From contig CBDICG010000001.1 of NCBI GenBank assembly GCA_965277275.1, positions 868,001-932,000 of the forward strand: a stretch of DNA of 64,000 nt, written 5' to 3'. The DNA comes from HLUCCA09 sp965277275. Its GTDB lineage: Bacteria > Pseudomonadota > Alphaproteobacteria > Rhodobacterales > Rhodobacteraceae. Shown one piece after another: positions 43,365-51,971 of the stretch. Positions within the stretch are counted from its first letter, which is position 1; every line of letters starts with the position of its first letter. Both the position numbers and the translations under genes were made by a program. A model generated the notes under the pieces. The model was not told where the DNA came from. It saw only the letters and a list, made by a program, of their open reading frames with translations, and did not search any database.

Positions 43365-43583
43365 ATGCCCCTGATCGATATTCACGTGCTCGAAGGCGTC
43401 TTCAGCGCCGAAGAGAAGGCTGCCATGATCCGTGCAACCGCGCGCGCCTTCGGCAGCGTCGCCGGCCAAGCCATGCAGGATGCAACCTCGGTCCGGGTGC
43501 ACGAGGTGCCCAGTGGCCAATGGGGCGGCGCAGACTCGATCTGGACCACGGAAAGAGCCCGGGCCCTGAAGGACGAAGCCTGA
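43365..43583 (+). CDS. Tautomerase-family small protein (4-oxalocrotonate tautomerase-like)
   Basis: The 72-aa product begins MPLIDIHVLEGVFSAEEKAA; Pro2 is the expected catalytic residue after Met removal, and the beta-alpha-beta layout fits the family. Arg11 and other active-site residues of true 4-OT enzymes cannot be confirmed. The start at 43365 is required to place Pro2. It follows the HAD gene after 79 bases. Actual substrate unknown. Confidence 0.82.
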   Translation: MPLIDIHVLEGVFSAEEKAAMIRATARAFGSVAGQAMQDATSVRVHEVPSGQWGGADSIWTTERARALKDEA

Positions 43584-43698
43584 CGCCTGGGGCGGCTCTG
43601 CGCGGTCTTGCGCCACAGCTTGTATCAGGCCTCGCGGCAAGGCCCCTCGCAATAAAGTGTCACGAGGGGCGCAGAAAAGAAACGAAAGTTACCCTTCT

Positions 43699-43713
43699 GC
43701 ATTGCAGCAATGC
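43699..43713. promoter_or_regulatory. GCATTGC-A-GCAATGC palindrome upstream of the MaoC gene
   Basis: A perfect 7-1-7 palindrome lies 58 bases before the MaoC/PhaJ-like start. TGC/GCA-rich palindromes of this kind are reported for PhaR, the PHB-responsive regulator. The flanking CTGCATTGC and TTCTTGCGC are shared with the mcl2 upstream site. Binding by PhaR is inferred. Confidence 0.55.
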
Positions 43714-43770
43714 GATTCTTGCGCTACATGCCGCTCGACAGGATCTGACCTTGCAGGTGAGGACGTGAGT

Positions 43771-44214
43771 ATGCTCGACAATCTGCCCCGCGGCACCATC
43801 GTCATCGAAGACCTTGAAGTCGGGATGATGCGCTACCTGCAAAAAGTCGTGACAGACAAAGACATCGAAATGTTCGCGGCCGTCTCGACGGACCGCAATC
43901 CCGTGCATCTCGATGACGCCTACGCACAAGACACCATATTCGAGGGCCGTATCGCCCATGGCATGCTGACGGCGGGCCTCATCTCGGCGGTGATCGGCGA
44001 GCAGTTGCCCGGCCATGGCACCGTCTACCTTGGCCAGACGCTGAAGTTCATGGCGCCCGTGCGCCCCGGCGACATGGTGCGCGCCGAAGTGGAGGTGGCC
44101 GAGATCGACCATTCCAAGCGCCGCGTGAAGCTGCTTACGCAGTGCATTGTGAATGGCAAGCCGGTGCTCAAGGGCGAGGCAACCGTGCTGGCGCCATCCC
44201 GCAAGTTCGACTGA
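43771..44214 (+). CDS. MaoC-family (R)-specific enoyl-CoA hydratase, PhaJ-like
   Basis: The 147-aa single-hotdog protein has the MaoC signature: FAAVSTDRNPVHLDDAYAQ with the catalytic Asp/His, then GRIAHGMLTAGLISAVIGEQL and FMAPVRPGD. PhaJ-type enzymes convert trans-2-enoyl-CoA to (R)-3-hydroxyacyl-CoA for polyhydroxyalkanoate synthesis. The start at 43771 is chosen over an earlier in-frame ATG whose N-terminus is not family-like. A palindrome upstream suggests control by PHB metabolism. Confidence 0.9.
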   Translation: MLDNLPRGTIVIEDLEVGMMRYLQKVVTDKDIEMFAAVSTDRNPVHLDDAYAQDTIFEGRIAHGMLTAGLISAVIGEQLPGHGTVYLGQTLKFMAPVRPGDMVRAEVEVAEIDHSKRRVKLLTQCIVNGKPVLKGEATVLAPSRKFD

Positions 44215-44469
44215 CGCGGCGCGCCTCTGGGTCTCGGCCGCAGCAACCAGATCCCGCAAACGCTTCAATCCAGCTTCGTGACACCGATTGACGGGCTGCT
44301 GATCGTCGTGTCGTCAAAGGGGGCCGCAACCCTCGTTTTCGACAATCTGGTCTCTACCCGCTTGGATCTCACGCCGATTCCGCTCCCTGCGGGTGCCTTG
44401 CTCTATGGCATGCTCCTGCTTGGGGCGGGTCGCGTCTGGCGGTTGAGGAAGGCCTCGCGCCCCGCCTAG
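44215..44469 (+). pseudogene. Truncated VPLPA-CTERM protein remnant
   Basis: In the same frame as the MaoC gene and directly after its TGA, an open frame continues through SSFVTPIDGLL and AATLVFDNLVSTRLDL. It ends with TPIPLPAGALLYGMLLLGAG and a basic RLRKASRPA tail, a VPLPA-CTERM sorting signal. The expected signal peptide and most of the domain are missing, so it is probably a gene end left by deletion. A GTG at 44278 could start a 63-aa product but without a signal peptide it could not be sorted. Confidence 0.65.
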
Positions 44470-44579
44470 ACGACATCTGCGCCGGCGCCTTCATTCGTAT
44501 TTCGGGCCGGGCCCTGATCCGGGCTTTCCGAGCGCCCCGGCACGCCTTAAGAGAGCGGCGCAGGCCATAGGAGGGTCCG

Positions 44580-45878
44580 ATGCACGACATTCGATACATC
44601 CGCGAACACCCCGAAGCTTTTGACGCCGCCATGGCGCGGCGCGGGTTGTCGGGTGTCTCGTCGGAGGTGCTGGCGATCGACACCGCGCGGCGCGAGAAGA
44701 TCTCCGCGGCGGAAGCCGCTCTTGCCGAGCGCAATGCCGCCAGCAGGGAGGTGGGAGCAGCAAAGGCACGCGGAGACGACGCGGAGTTCGAGCGACTGCG
44801 CGCGCTCATGGCCGCCAAGAAGGACGAGATCGCCGCTCTCGAGGCCCAGGCCGACACCGTCGACAAGCGTTTGTCGGAGCTGCTCATGAGCTTGCCCAAC
44901 GTCCCGATGGACGACGTGCCTGACGGTGACACGGAAGACGACAATGTCGAGATCCATCGCTGGGGCACGCCGCCTTCTTTTTCCTTCAAGCCGGTGGAGC
45001 ATTTCGAGATCCCCGGTGTGGTGGCAGGCCTCGACTTCGAGACCGCCGCGAAGCTGTCGGGGTCGCGCTTTGTGCTGCTGACGGGAGCGGTCGCGCGCAC
45101 TCACCGGGCGCTCGCCCAGTTCATGCTCGATACCCACACCAGTGAGAACGGCCTGGTGGAGGTCAACGCGCCGGTCCTGGTGCGCGACGACGCGATGTAC
45201 GGCACGGGCCAGCTGCCCAAGTTCGGCGAAGACAGCTATCAGACGACCAACGGCTGGTGGCTGATCCCGACATCCGAGGTGACGCTGACCAATATCGCCG
45301 CAGGCCACATCATCGACGCCGACTACCTGCCCCGCCGCTACACGGCCCATTCGCTCTGCTTTCGGTCCGAAGCCGGGTCTGCGGGCAAGGATACCCGCGG
45401 GATGCTGCGTCAGCACCAGTTCGAGAAGGTGGAAATGGTGTCGGTGACCCATCCGGACGCGTCGCGCGCCGAACTCGACCGGATGACCAACTGCGCTCAG
45501 GGGATTCTCGAAAAGCTTGGGTTGGCCTATCGGACGGTGGTCCTGTGCACGGGCGACATGGGGTTCGGAGCGCGGCGCACGCACGACATCGAGGTGTGGC
45601 TGCCCGGCCAGGACACCTATCGCGAGATTTCGTCCTGTTCCGTCTGCGGAGATTTTCAGGCGCGCCGGATGAACGCCCGGTTCCGACCAGCGACAGGCGG
45701 CAAGCCGGAGTTCGTGCACACGCTCAACGGCTCCGGTCTCGCTGTTGGTCGATGCCTCATCGCGGTCTTGGAGAACGGCCAGCAGGAGGACGGATCCGTG
45801 ACCTTGCCCGACGTGCTTCGGCCTTATCTGGGAGGCGCAACAGGGATCTCGGCAGAGGGCCACCTTGTGCAGCCTTGA
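44580..45878 (+). CDS. serS: Seryl-tRNA synthetase
   Basis: SerRS is a class II synthetase. The 432-aa product opens with MHDIRYIREHPEAFDAAMAR and the long antiparallel coiled-coil arm (about 30-105) that binds the tRNA-Ser extra arm. Motif 2 is FRSEAGSAGKDTRGMLRQHQ, and motif 3 is NGSGLAVGRCLIAVLEN. The 330-bp stretch after the stop (45879-46208) holds nothing I can support as a gene or RNA. Confidence 0.97.
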   Translation: MHDIRYIREHPEAFDAAMARRGLSGVSSEVLAIDTARREKISAAEAALAERNAASREVGAAKARGDDAEFERLRALMAAKKDEIAALEAQADTVDKRLSELLMSLPNVPMDDVPDGDTEDDNVEIHRWGTPPSFSFKPVEHFEIPGVVAGLDFETAAKLSGSRFVLLTGAVARTHRALAQFMLDTHTSENGLVEVNAPVLVRDDAMYGTGQLPKFGEDSYQTTNGWWLIPTSEVTLTNIAAGHIIDADYLPRRYTAHSLCFRSEAGSAGKDTRGMLRQHQFEKVEMVSVTHPDASRAELDRMTNCAQGILEKLGLAYRTVVLCTGDMGFGARRTHDIEVWLPGQDTYREISSCSVCGDFQARRMNARFRPATGGKPEFVHTLNGSGLAVGRCLIAVLENGQQEDGSVTLPDVLRPYLGGATGISAEGHLVQP

Positions 45879-46208
45879 GCTGTCTGCTTGCCCCCGAGGG
45901 TTGCCGTGACCCTTACGTCGTGCGGGCTCGAAACAGGTGCACTCAGCACGTTTCCTGTCCGTTTGCGCGCGTCCGTGCTGCGAGCGTCACAGGTAACCCC
46001 GCTTCGAAGACCCGGCGCCAGGCCCCTTGGGTGGAACCGGCGATGGGCACGCCTGCACGTGCCCGTAGGGCGGTCGAGCCGCGGTGACCCTCATCGCGCG
46101 TGGCGAGGTTCACCTTTGGGTCACAGCATTGCTCCGACCTGACGCACGCGCGAGAGCAGCCGCCCCTCTGGCGCCCCAAGTATAGGGGGTGTGGAGATGC
46201 GCCGCGCT

Positions 46209-47270
46209 TCAGGAATCGACCGCGTGCCCAAGGGTGGTTTGCGGCCTCTGTGCGTCGATCTTCCGGGCGAATTTCACCCAGTCTTCGAGGTTCAGGATCT
46301 CCCCCACGAGCCCCATTCGGCGAGAGAGGATCTCCGGGTCCGTTGCTGCGAACTGAGCGAGCGACTTCACCTCGCATTGCTCGAGCATCCATACGAGGCC
46401 CGGGCCGATCCCGGGCAGGAGATAGAGATCGGACGTCTTTCCGGTCGCTGCTCCGTCTGGATGCTCCCCTGTGGACGCGTGTGTCACTAGGTTCACCTCT
46501 TCTTTAGTGCTCGGCTGTCCGTGGGTGTCAGTTGGCTGCAGGACGAACAGGTTGTCTGCGGTGGTGGAGCGTTCATTCGGCTCGGTCTCAGCGACAGCCT
46601 CCATCTCTGGCGTGGCCTCGTCAGAAGGTGACAGCTCAAACGCTGGCTCTTCCTCGTGGGCCTGAATTGTCACGAGCTCCGCCTCAGCCCCGACGTCTGA
46701 AGAGAGTGCGGCGCTGGCCTCTTCCCCGGCGACGGCCTCGCGCGGTTGAGCGAGCTCCGCATCAACGGGCTCGCCAGCATCAGCCATGGGCGGTTGCGCG
46801 CCTCCGCGTTCCAACACACTGAAATCGTTTGAGATTGCGCCTTCGACTTGCCCGGGCTCGACGACTGCCTCGCTGTCGAGCCCAACGTACCCTTCCGGAT
46901 CGGGATCCGGATCCGCAGACGCAACTGTAACCGCCGACACCGATGCCCCCTGTGACACTTCCAGAACAGTAGATCCGGGGCCGTGCGGAGCTTGTGAGGC
47001 GACGTCAGCCTCGTCGCAAGCAACATCTATCGCCAGAACCACTGCTTCTCTGGCGTCAGGCGAAATCGCAGCTTGGGACACGGCGAGCGGCGCAATCGCT
47101 TCCGGCCTGTTGTTCGCCGCCACGTTGGCGACCACAGCTTCATCAGATGTGGTAGGAGCGCGGCGCGACATCCGCGCCGCGCGCAGCTGGCGCAGGTGAT
47201 CGCGTGCGGCGCCACGGACAGCGTTCGTGCGCGTGCGGTAGCTCGGGGATTTGGTCACTTCACTCTCCAT
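46209..47270 (-). CDS. Protein with basic N-terminus, acidic linker and C-terminal helix-hairpin-helix
   Basis: The product of about 353 aa has three parts. The first 35 residues are basic (YRTRTNAVRGAARDHLRQLR), then about 230 acidic, Glu/Ala-rich residues that look disordered. The C-terminal 60 contain LYLLPGIGPGLVWMLEQCEV, a helix-hairpin-helix that often binds DNA. The start could be the ATG at 47270 or the GTG at 47258, which has GGAGAG better placed. It overlaps the end of the next gene. No family name is known to me; a DNA-linked role is inferred. Confidence 0.6.
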   Translation of the reverse strand: MESEVTKSPSYRTRTNAVRGAARDHLRQLRAARMSRRAPTTSDEAVVANVAANNRPEAIAPLAVSQAAISPDAREAVVLAIDVACDEADVASQAPHGPGSTVLEVSQGASVSAVTVASADPDPDPEGYVGLDSEAVVEPGQVEGAISNDFSVLERGGAQPPMADAGEPVDAELAQPREAVAGEEASAALSSDVGAEAELVTIQAHEEEPAFELSPSDEATPEMEAVAETEPNERSTTADNLFVLQPTDTHGQPSTKEEVNLVTHASTGEHPDGAATGKTSDLYLLPGIGPGLVWMLEQCEVKSLAQFAATDPEILSRRMGLVGEILNLEDWVKFARKIDAQRPQTTLGHAVDS

Positions 47271-47805
47271 TCTCGCCTGACTTGGGCAAACGCACTTCTC
47301 CAACCGGGCCCAATCGCGACAGGAACTCCGAAACAAGGGCACTGAAGGCGCGCCCCATCGCCCGGTGACGCACAGCCTGGCCGAGTGCGCTCACCAACCC
47401 ATCTACGTTAGTGGGCGGCATCGGAAGGTCGTGCGCCTCGATCCCGCTCGCAGCCATCTGTTCAAGGGTTTGAACAGCGTCTTCTATGGTTGTGGCGACG
47501 ATCAAATCGGGCTCCGGTTGACTACGCGATGGGTGCTCGATCGCAATGATTGCCCCCCCTTTCGTTCGTTCCCACAACGAGATACCGCACGGTCGGCCCG
47601 CGATTGTGGCCGTGACGGATGCGCCCGGCCGCGCGCGCACACGGAGCGGCGGCCGCCTGGGCCGGACAAAAATGACGAGACGGTCTTCGCCCATCTCTGC
47701 GGCGGGGTCTTGCGCGCGCTTGCCGGTGGTGCCAGCCGCGCCGGGCGCAAACACTGCTTCAGTCTGCACACGGGTCTCCTTTCCGGGTTGCACCGCGTAG
47801 ATCAT
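47260..47805 (-). CDS. Unknown protein coupled to the helix-hairpin-helix gene
   Basis: The 181-aa product is soluble with no signal peptide. It starts MIYAVQPGKETRVQTEAVFA, has an Arg-rich segment (FVRPRRPPLRVRARPGASV), and ends with a helical region (VDGLVSALGQAVRHRAMGRA). I recognise no motif or family. Its stop lies inside the start region of the following gene, so the two are probably co-translated and may work together. The pair is read from an apparently less GC-rich segment than its surroundings. Confidence 0.55.
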   Translation of the reverse strand: MIYAVQPGKETRVQTEAVFAPGAAGTTGKRAQDPAAEMGEDRLVIFVRPRRPPLRVRARPGASVTATIAGRPCGISLWERTKGGAIIAIEHPSRSQPEPDLIVATTIEDAVQTLEQMAASGIEAHDLPMPPTNVDGLVSALGQAVRHRAMGRAFSALVSEFLSRLGPVGEVRLPKSGENGE

Positions 47806-49169
47806 ACGACGCCTAAGGAGCGGTTAATTTCGCCAGACCCGCTGGCCACTTGCCAATAGATGCATCTGCCGAAGTCGCGCGGCGGAATTGGCCTCAACAC
47901 TTCCTCAACCTTCTTCATGACATGATTGCGTGCGATCAGAGGGCGGTACCCGGACCCTCTCCGCCGCGCCCATGAAAGGGACCCAGTCGTGCTTGCTTCA
48001 CTTGATCGTTCAACTGAGAAACCGGATTGCAGCGTGTGGATCTCGCCAGCATTGGTGGCGTTGAAGCAGCAACGCGGCGCCAAACCGGCCCTGGCCATGC
48101 GACAGCAAGAAAGCGCTGATCCAGGTCTCGTCAAAGGCGATGCCAGCGAGGGGTCGGCCCAGCACAACGAGGAAAAACGGGCTTCCGCGGCACGCAATGT
48201 CGCCTCGCGAAGAGTGAGCCCTCCGCCAGTTCATTTGGTGCGCTTGCGCCGGGACGGGCAGCGCCCATTGACCGCGCATGGGGTGCTGCTCTTCCGCCAA
48301 GAGGTCTCCGCGAGAGTGCCGGTGGGGGATCCGTCTGAGCCGTGCGATAAGCGGGCAGCAATGCAGGCCCCCGAAGATTATGGTCGGCGCACTACTCAAG
48401 AAAAATGCAGGATCTCGCTGTCTATCGAGGCCCACCTGATCGATGGGGGCGCGGTGGCCGTGGCACAGAGGCTGGAAGCCGCGAACCCGGGCGTGCTGAT
48501 CCCCCAGCACAGGGCTGAAGTCCTCACAAACACCCATGAATTCAGGGGGTTTTTCGACGACTTGTGGAACGGAAAGCATACCGGGCTGCAGGGCAAGGGG
48601 GCAGTGGCGGCGGACCCTGTCGTGAGAAAGATGCAGAGAACCCTTCTTGAGACCGCCCGGCTTTCAATCACACCAAGTGGCGATGACAATGCCGCCTGAC
48701 GAAAGGACGATGTCTGCCGCATGCGGGCGACGCGCGCAGTGCTCGCCAAAGCGCTGTCTGCCCGCGGGTCCACTGCGTGTTTCCGAACAATCCAATGGGC
48801 CAATCGGGCTTGTACCACACAGCATGGAAAGGCCATGCACGGCAGCCGCACTTTGGAAAGAGCATCGAGCCCTCGAGCTCCGTCCAAGTCAAGCGATGGC
48901 AAGGCAAGCAAACGGTTCCAGAATCCTCGCCGCACAGCCCGCAGCCTTGTCGGCGAAGTCCCGCTGTCCGCGCGGATTGGTTCGCCACATTGGCGCACCG
49001 AGTGAGGCCGGCTGGAGACACATGCGATGCTCAATCGGCACCAAGGTTGCCCATATGCATCGCTTGCGCCTAACTCCGAGCGAGATTGCGATGCTTGCCG
49101 TCCGCCCCGGGTCGTGTGATCAGGGTGCGCATTTGAAGAGCAACCCGCAGGGCGACCCTGGAAAGGGAG
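47806..49169. other. 1.36-kb stretch with no convincing gene
   Basis: Frames such as 47926-48699 on the plus strand and 48010-48579 on the minus strand are open, but none shows a start signal, a known motif or plausible composition, and they overlap each other. It may be decayed coding DNA from a past insertion. No transposase signature or terminal inverted repeat was found. Treated as intergenic or degenerate. Confidence 0.45.
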
Positions 49170-51032
49170 TTGGTCATAGCTGACGACGGTATCAGTATCT
49201 GGAAGACGCTCAAGAACGGCTGGGCGCTCCTCGGAAGAGCCGAGCGCTATGGCGCGTTTGTCGGCCTTGCGCTGTTTTGTGCGGCTGCGATCATGTCATC
49301 CCTCATGGTCGGCTCGATCTTCCCGTTCCTTGCCGTCCTGTCTGATCCATCTTCCATCACCGATATGCCGATCGTCACCCGATTCGGTGCGTTCTTCGGG
49401 CTGCAAACGACGTATGATTATCTCGTGGCCATCGGCCTCACCTGCGGCGGAATCATTGTTCTTTCGAGCATATTGCTGATCGCACGCACGTTCTTCATCG
49501 AGCGATACTGCGCATTCATCGTCTACCGGTTGAGCCGACGCCTCTTGAGGCACTATCTCTCCCAGCCCTATCCGTTTTTCATCGACCACCACTCCGGGGA
49601 CCTTGCCACCAACATCCTGTCTGAGGCCGCGAATGCGAGCTCGGCCTTTCTGCGCCCCGCAGCCAACCTCGTTGCCAGTTCGTTGACGACAATTGCTGTG
49701 CTCGCGATGCTCGTCGCGATCAACCCGGTCGTCGCGGGCGCGGGGCTGGCCGTCATCGCCGTGTTCTACGGCCTTGTTCTTATCCTGTGCCGACGCATGG
49801 CAGCACGTCTCGGGCAGATTCGCCTCGACGCCAACCAGCTTCAGTTCCGCACGGCGACGGAAGTGATCGGCGGCATCAAGGACGTCAAACTCACTGGCAG
49901 GGAAGATGCCTATGTCGGGCGTTTCGACGCCCCCGCGAGGGCGATTGCGGAGGCGTCGTCACGCATTGCCATGCTGTCAGACTCGCCGCGTTACGTCATG
50001 CAAACCATGGCGTTTCTCGGGATCATCGCGATCTGCTTGATCATGATCAGCCCTGACACAATCGGAACACCGGACGGCATTGGCGGGATTCTCCCGGCGC
50101 TCGGTGTGCTGGCATTGGCGGCCCAGCGCCTGTCTCCGGAGATCCACCAGATTTATGCGTCCGTCACCCGGCTGCGCTTCGGGTCCGCTGTGCTGGAGCG
50201 CCTGTCCTCGACCTTTGACATGCCGGGAGAAGGGATCGAGGACGCTAGCGATGCCGCCAGTCCCATCCATCTGCGCGAGGCACTTTCCTTCAAGGACGTC
50301 AGCTACGCCTATCCGAATGCGGAATTCTCGGGGATTACGGATGTGTCCCTCACGATCCGGGCCGGGGAGCGGATCGGGATCGTTGGCTCGACAGGTGCTG
50401 GCAAGACGACCCTGGCGGATGTGATCCTCGGCTTGCTGCCCCCCCAATCGGGGATTATCACCGTCGATGGACAGGTGATCGACCGAAGCAATATCCGAAG
50501 CTGGCAAAAGACGATCAGCTACGTCCCCCAGGAGATCTTCCTGACCGACGACAGCATCGCCAGCAACATTGCGCTCGGCATCGAACCGCCCGATATCGAT
50601 CGTGACAAGGTCGAACACTGCGCACGCATCGCCCGCATCCACGACTTCATCGTCAAGGAGCTGCCAAGTGGCTACGAGACGCCGACGGGCGAGCGCGGCG
50701 TGCGTCTGTCCGGCGGTCAGCGCCAGAGGATCGGCTTGGCCCGTGCGCTCTACCGCGAGGCGGACCTGATCGTGCTCGACGAGGCCACGAGTGCACTCGA
50801 CACCGTGACGGAACGGGCTGTTCTGGACGGGATCAAGACCCTCCATGGGCAGCAAACGCTCATCATGATTGCCCACCGGCTGAGCACCCTGCGCACCTGC
50901 ACACGGCTCTTCGTGATGGAGCGCGGGAAGATAGTGGCGGCGGGTCCGTGGGACGTTTTGCTCGCAACCTCGCCCGCCTTTCGCGAGCTTGTCGAGCATG
51001 CCGAAACGGGGACCAGCCAAGTCGCGGAATAG
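49170..51032 (+). CDS. ABC exporter with fused membrane and ATPase domains (MsbA/PglK-like)
   Basis: The 620-aa product joins a six-helix membrane domain (about 25-320) to an ATPase. Walker A is GSTGAGKTT at about 406-414, the Q-loop is VPQEIF, the signature is LSGGQRQRIGLARAL near 512, and Walker B is LIVLDEATSALD. It resembles lipid-linked oligosaccharide or lipid flippases such as PglK and MsbA. The start is a TTG with AAGGGAG placed too close, so the true start is uncertain. The cargo is unknown; no polysaccharide cluster surrounds it. Confidence 0.9.
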   Translation: MVIADDGISIWKTLKNGWALLGRAERYGAFVGLALFCAAAIMSSLMVGSIFPFLAVLSDPSSITDMPIVTRFGAFFGLQTTYDYLVAIGLTCGGIIVLSSILLIARTFFIERYCAFIVYRLSRRLLRHYLSQPYPFFIDHHSGDLATNILSEAANASSAFLRPAANLVASSLTTIAVLAMLVAINPVVAGAGLAVIAVFYGLVLILCRRMAARLGQIRLDANQLQFRTATEVIGGIKDVKLTGREDAYVGRFDAPARAIAEASSRIAMLSDSPRYVMQTMAFLGIIAICLIMISPDTIGTPDGIGGILPALGVLALAAQRLSPEIHQIYASVTRLRFGSAVLERLSSTFDMPGEGIEDASDAASPIHLREALSFKDVSYAYPNAEFSGITDVSLTIRAGERIGIVGSTGAGKTTLADVILGLLPPQSGIITVDGQVIDRSNIRSWQKTISYVPQEIFLTDDSIASNIALGIEPPDIDRDKVEHCARIARIHDFIVKELPSGYETPTGERGVRLSGGQRQRIGLARALYREADLIVLDEATSALDTVTERAVLDGIKTLHGQQTLIMIAHRLSTLRTCTRLFVMERGKIVAAGPWDVLLATSPAFRELVEHAETGTSQVAE

Positions 51033-51245
51033 AGCCACTGCAGCTGGCCCGGAGCTCCGCGCCCACTCACGCCCGTTGATGCGAAAAAGCGCGCCGACGG
51101 CCATCGCATTCCTTCCCGCTGAGCACCGATCCACGTTCTCCTTCATGCGCGGGACACACCCGCGATGGCGACGCCGCGCTGTCGTTGACGATCAATCCCA
51201 GTGGCCCACGGATGTTGGCACTGCATTAAGGCCTTTGGCCTATGA

Positions 51246-51893
51246 GTGAGCGATATGCATGCGCCCCCACCCCTCCTGCTCCGCGATGATCCCGAGCTCG
51301 CGCGTGCCATCGCGGCGGACGCGCACTCCGCACGGGCTTTGCTCGAAACGCTTGCGTTCCAGTCACGCAAGGGCCACCCATCGACCGACCACCTTGACGC
51401 GCTCGCCGCTGAGCACGCACTTGCGCCAAGCGTGATCGCCTCAGTCGCGCTGGAGGCTGGCGTCCGCTGCCACCTTGGCGCGCTTGCCGCAGCGACCCTG
51501 CCCCACGAGGGCACCCCTCCCGCTCTTCTCCCCTACCTGCGTGAGCGCAGTGCAAATCCATGGGAGGAACATCCGCAGGCTGCCTATATCGAGGTGGATT
51601 GGCCCGCGGCGCTCTTCGAACTGGGACGAGCCTGCCTCGACGGCGCTTTTGAGATCGATCCGCATATTCCGGGTGCGCGTACCCTGGCCTGGTATTCAGC
51701 CCAGAGCGACGCAACGGAAACCACGGCCGCTCACCTTGTTGGTGACGCCCCACGCAACGATGTCTTCGATCCGATCGCCGCCAACGGCGCATTTCTTGCA
51801 CAAGCCATGCCCCGTTTTGTCGACCTCGACGTACTCCTGCGCGCACACCGCCTGGATCGCCTTACGCGAGATAAGCCCTCTCGCGACGGTTGA
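51246..51893 (+). CDS. Unknown 215-aa protein upstream of the PLP-lyase trio
   Basis: The product is a soluble, Ala/Leu-rich alpha protein with no signal peptide. Residues around LLRDDPELARAIAADAHSAR and HPSTDHLDALAAEHALAPSV are helical; the second half has WEEHPQAAYIEVDWPAALFE and AWYSAQSDATETTAAHL. I recognise no family. It lies 78 bases before the PLP-lyase start, so it may be the first gene of that operon. Confidence 0.5.
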   Translation: MSDMHAPPPLLLRDDPELARAIAADAHSARALLETLAFQSRKGHPSTDHLDALAAEHALAPSVIASVALEAGVRCHLGALAAATLPHEGTPPALLPYLRERSANPWEEHPQAAYIEVDWPAALFELGRACLDGAFEIDPHIPGARTLAWYSAQSDATETTAAHLVGDAPRNDVFDPIAANGAFLAQAMPRFVDLDVLLRAHRLDRLTRDKPSRDG

Positions 51894-51971
51894 GACGGCC
51901 GCGCGCACGCCATTGCACCCGGGTTGAGGTTACGGCTTAACTAGCGCGCAACAACGCAAGCGAGCCGTCTC

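Noticed and set aside
45879..46208. serS terminator candidate (AGGGT/ACCCT hairpin near 45896-45914)
   Set aside because: The stem is only five pairs and has no U-run.
47926..48699. 257-aa plus-strand frame in the gene-empty stretch, considered as a decayed transposase
   Set aside because: No DDE or HTH motif, terminal repeats or start signal; it could not be told from chance.
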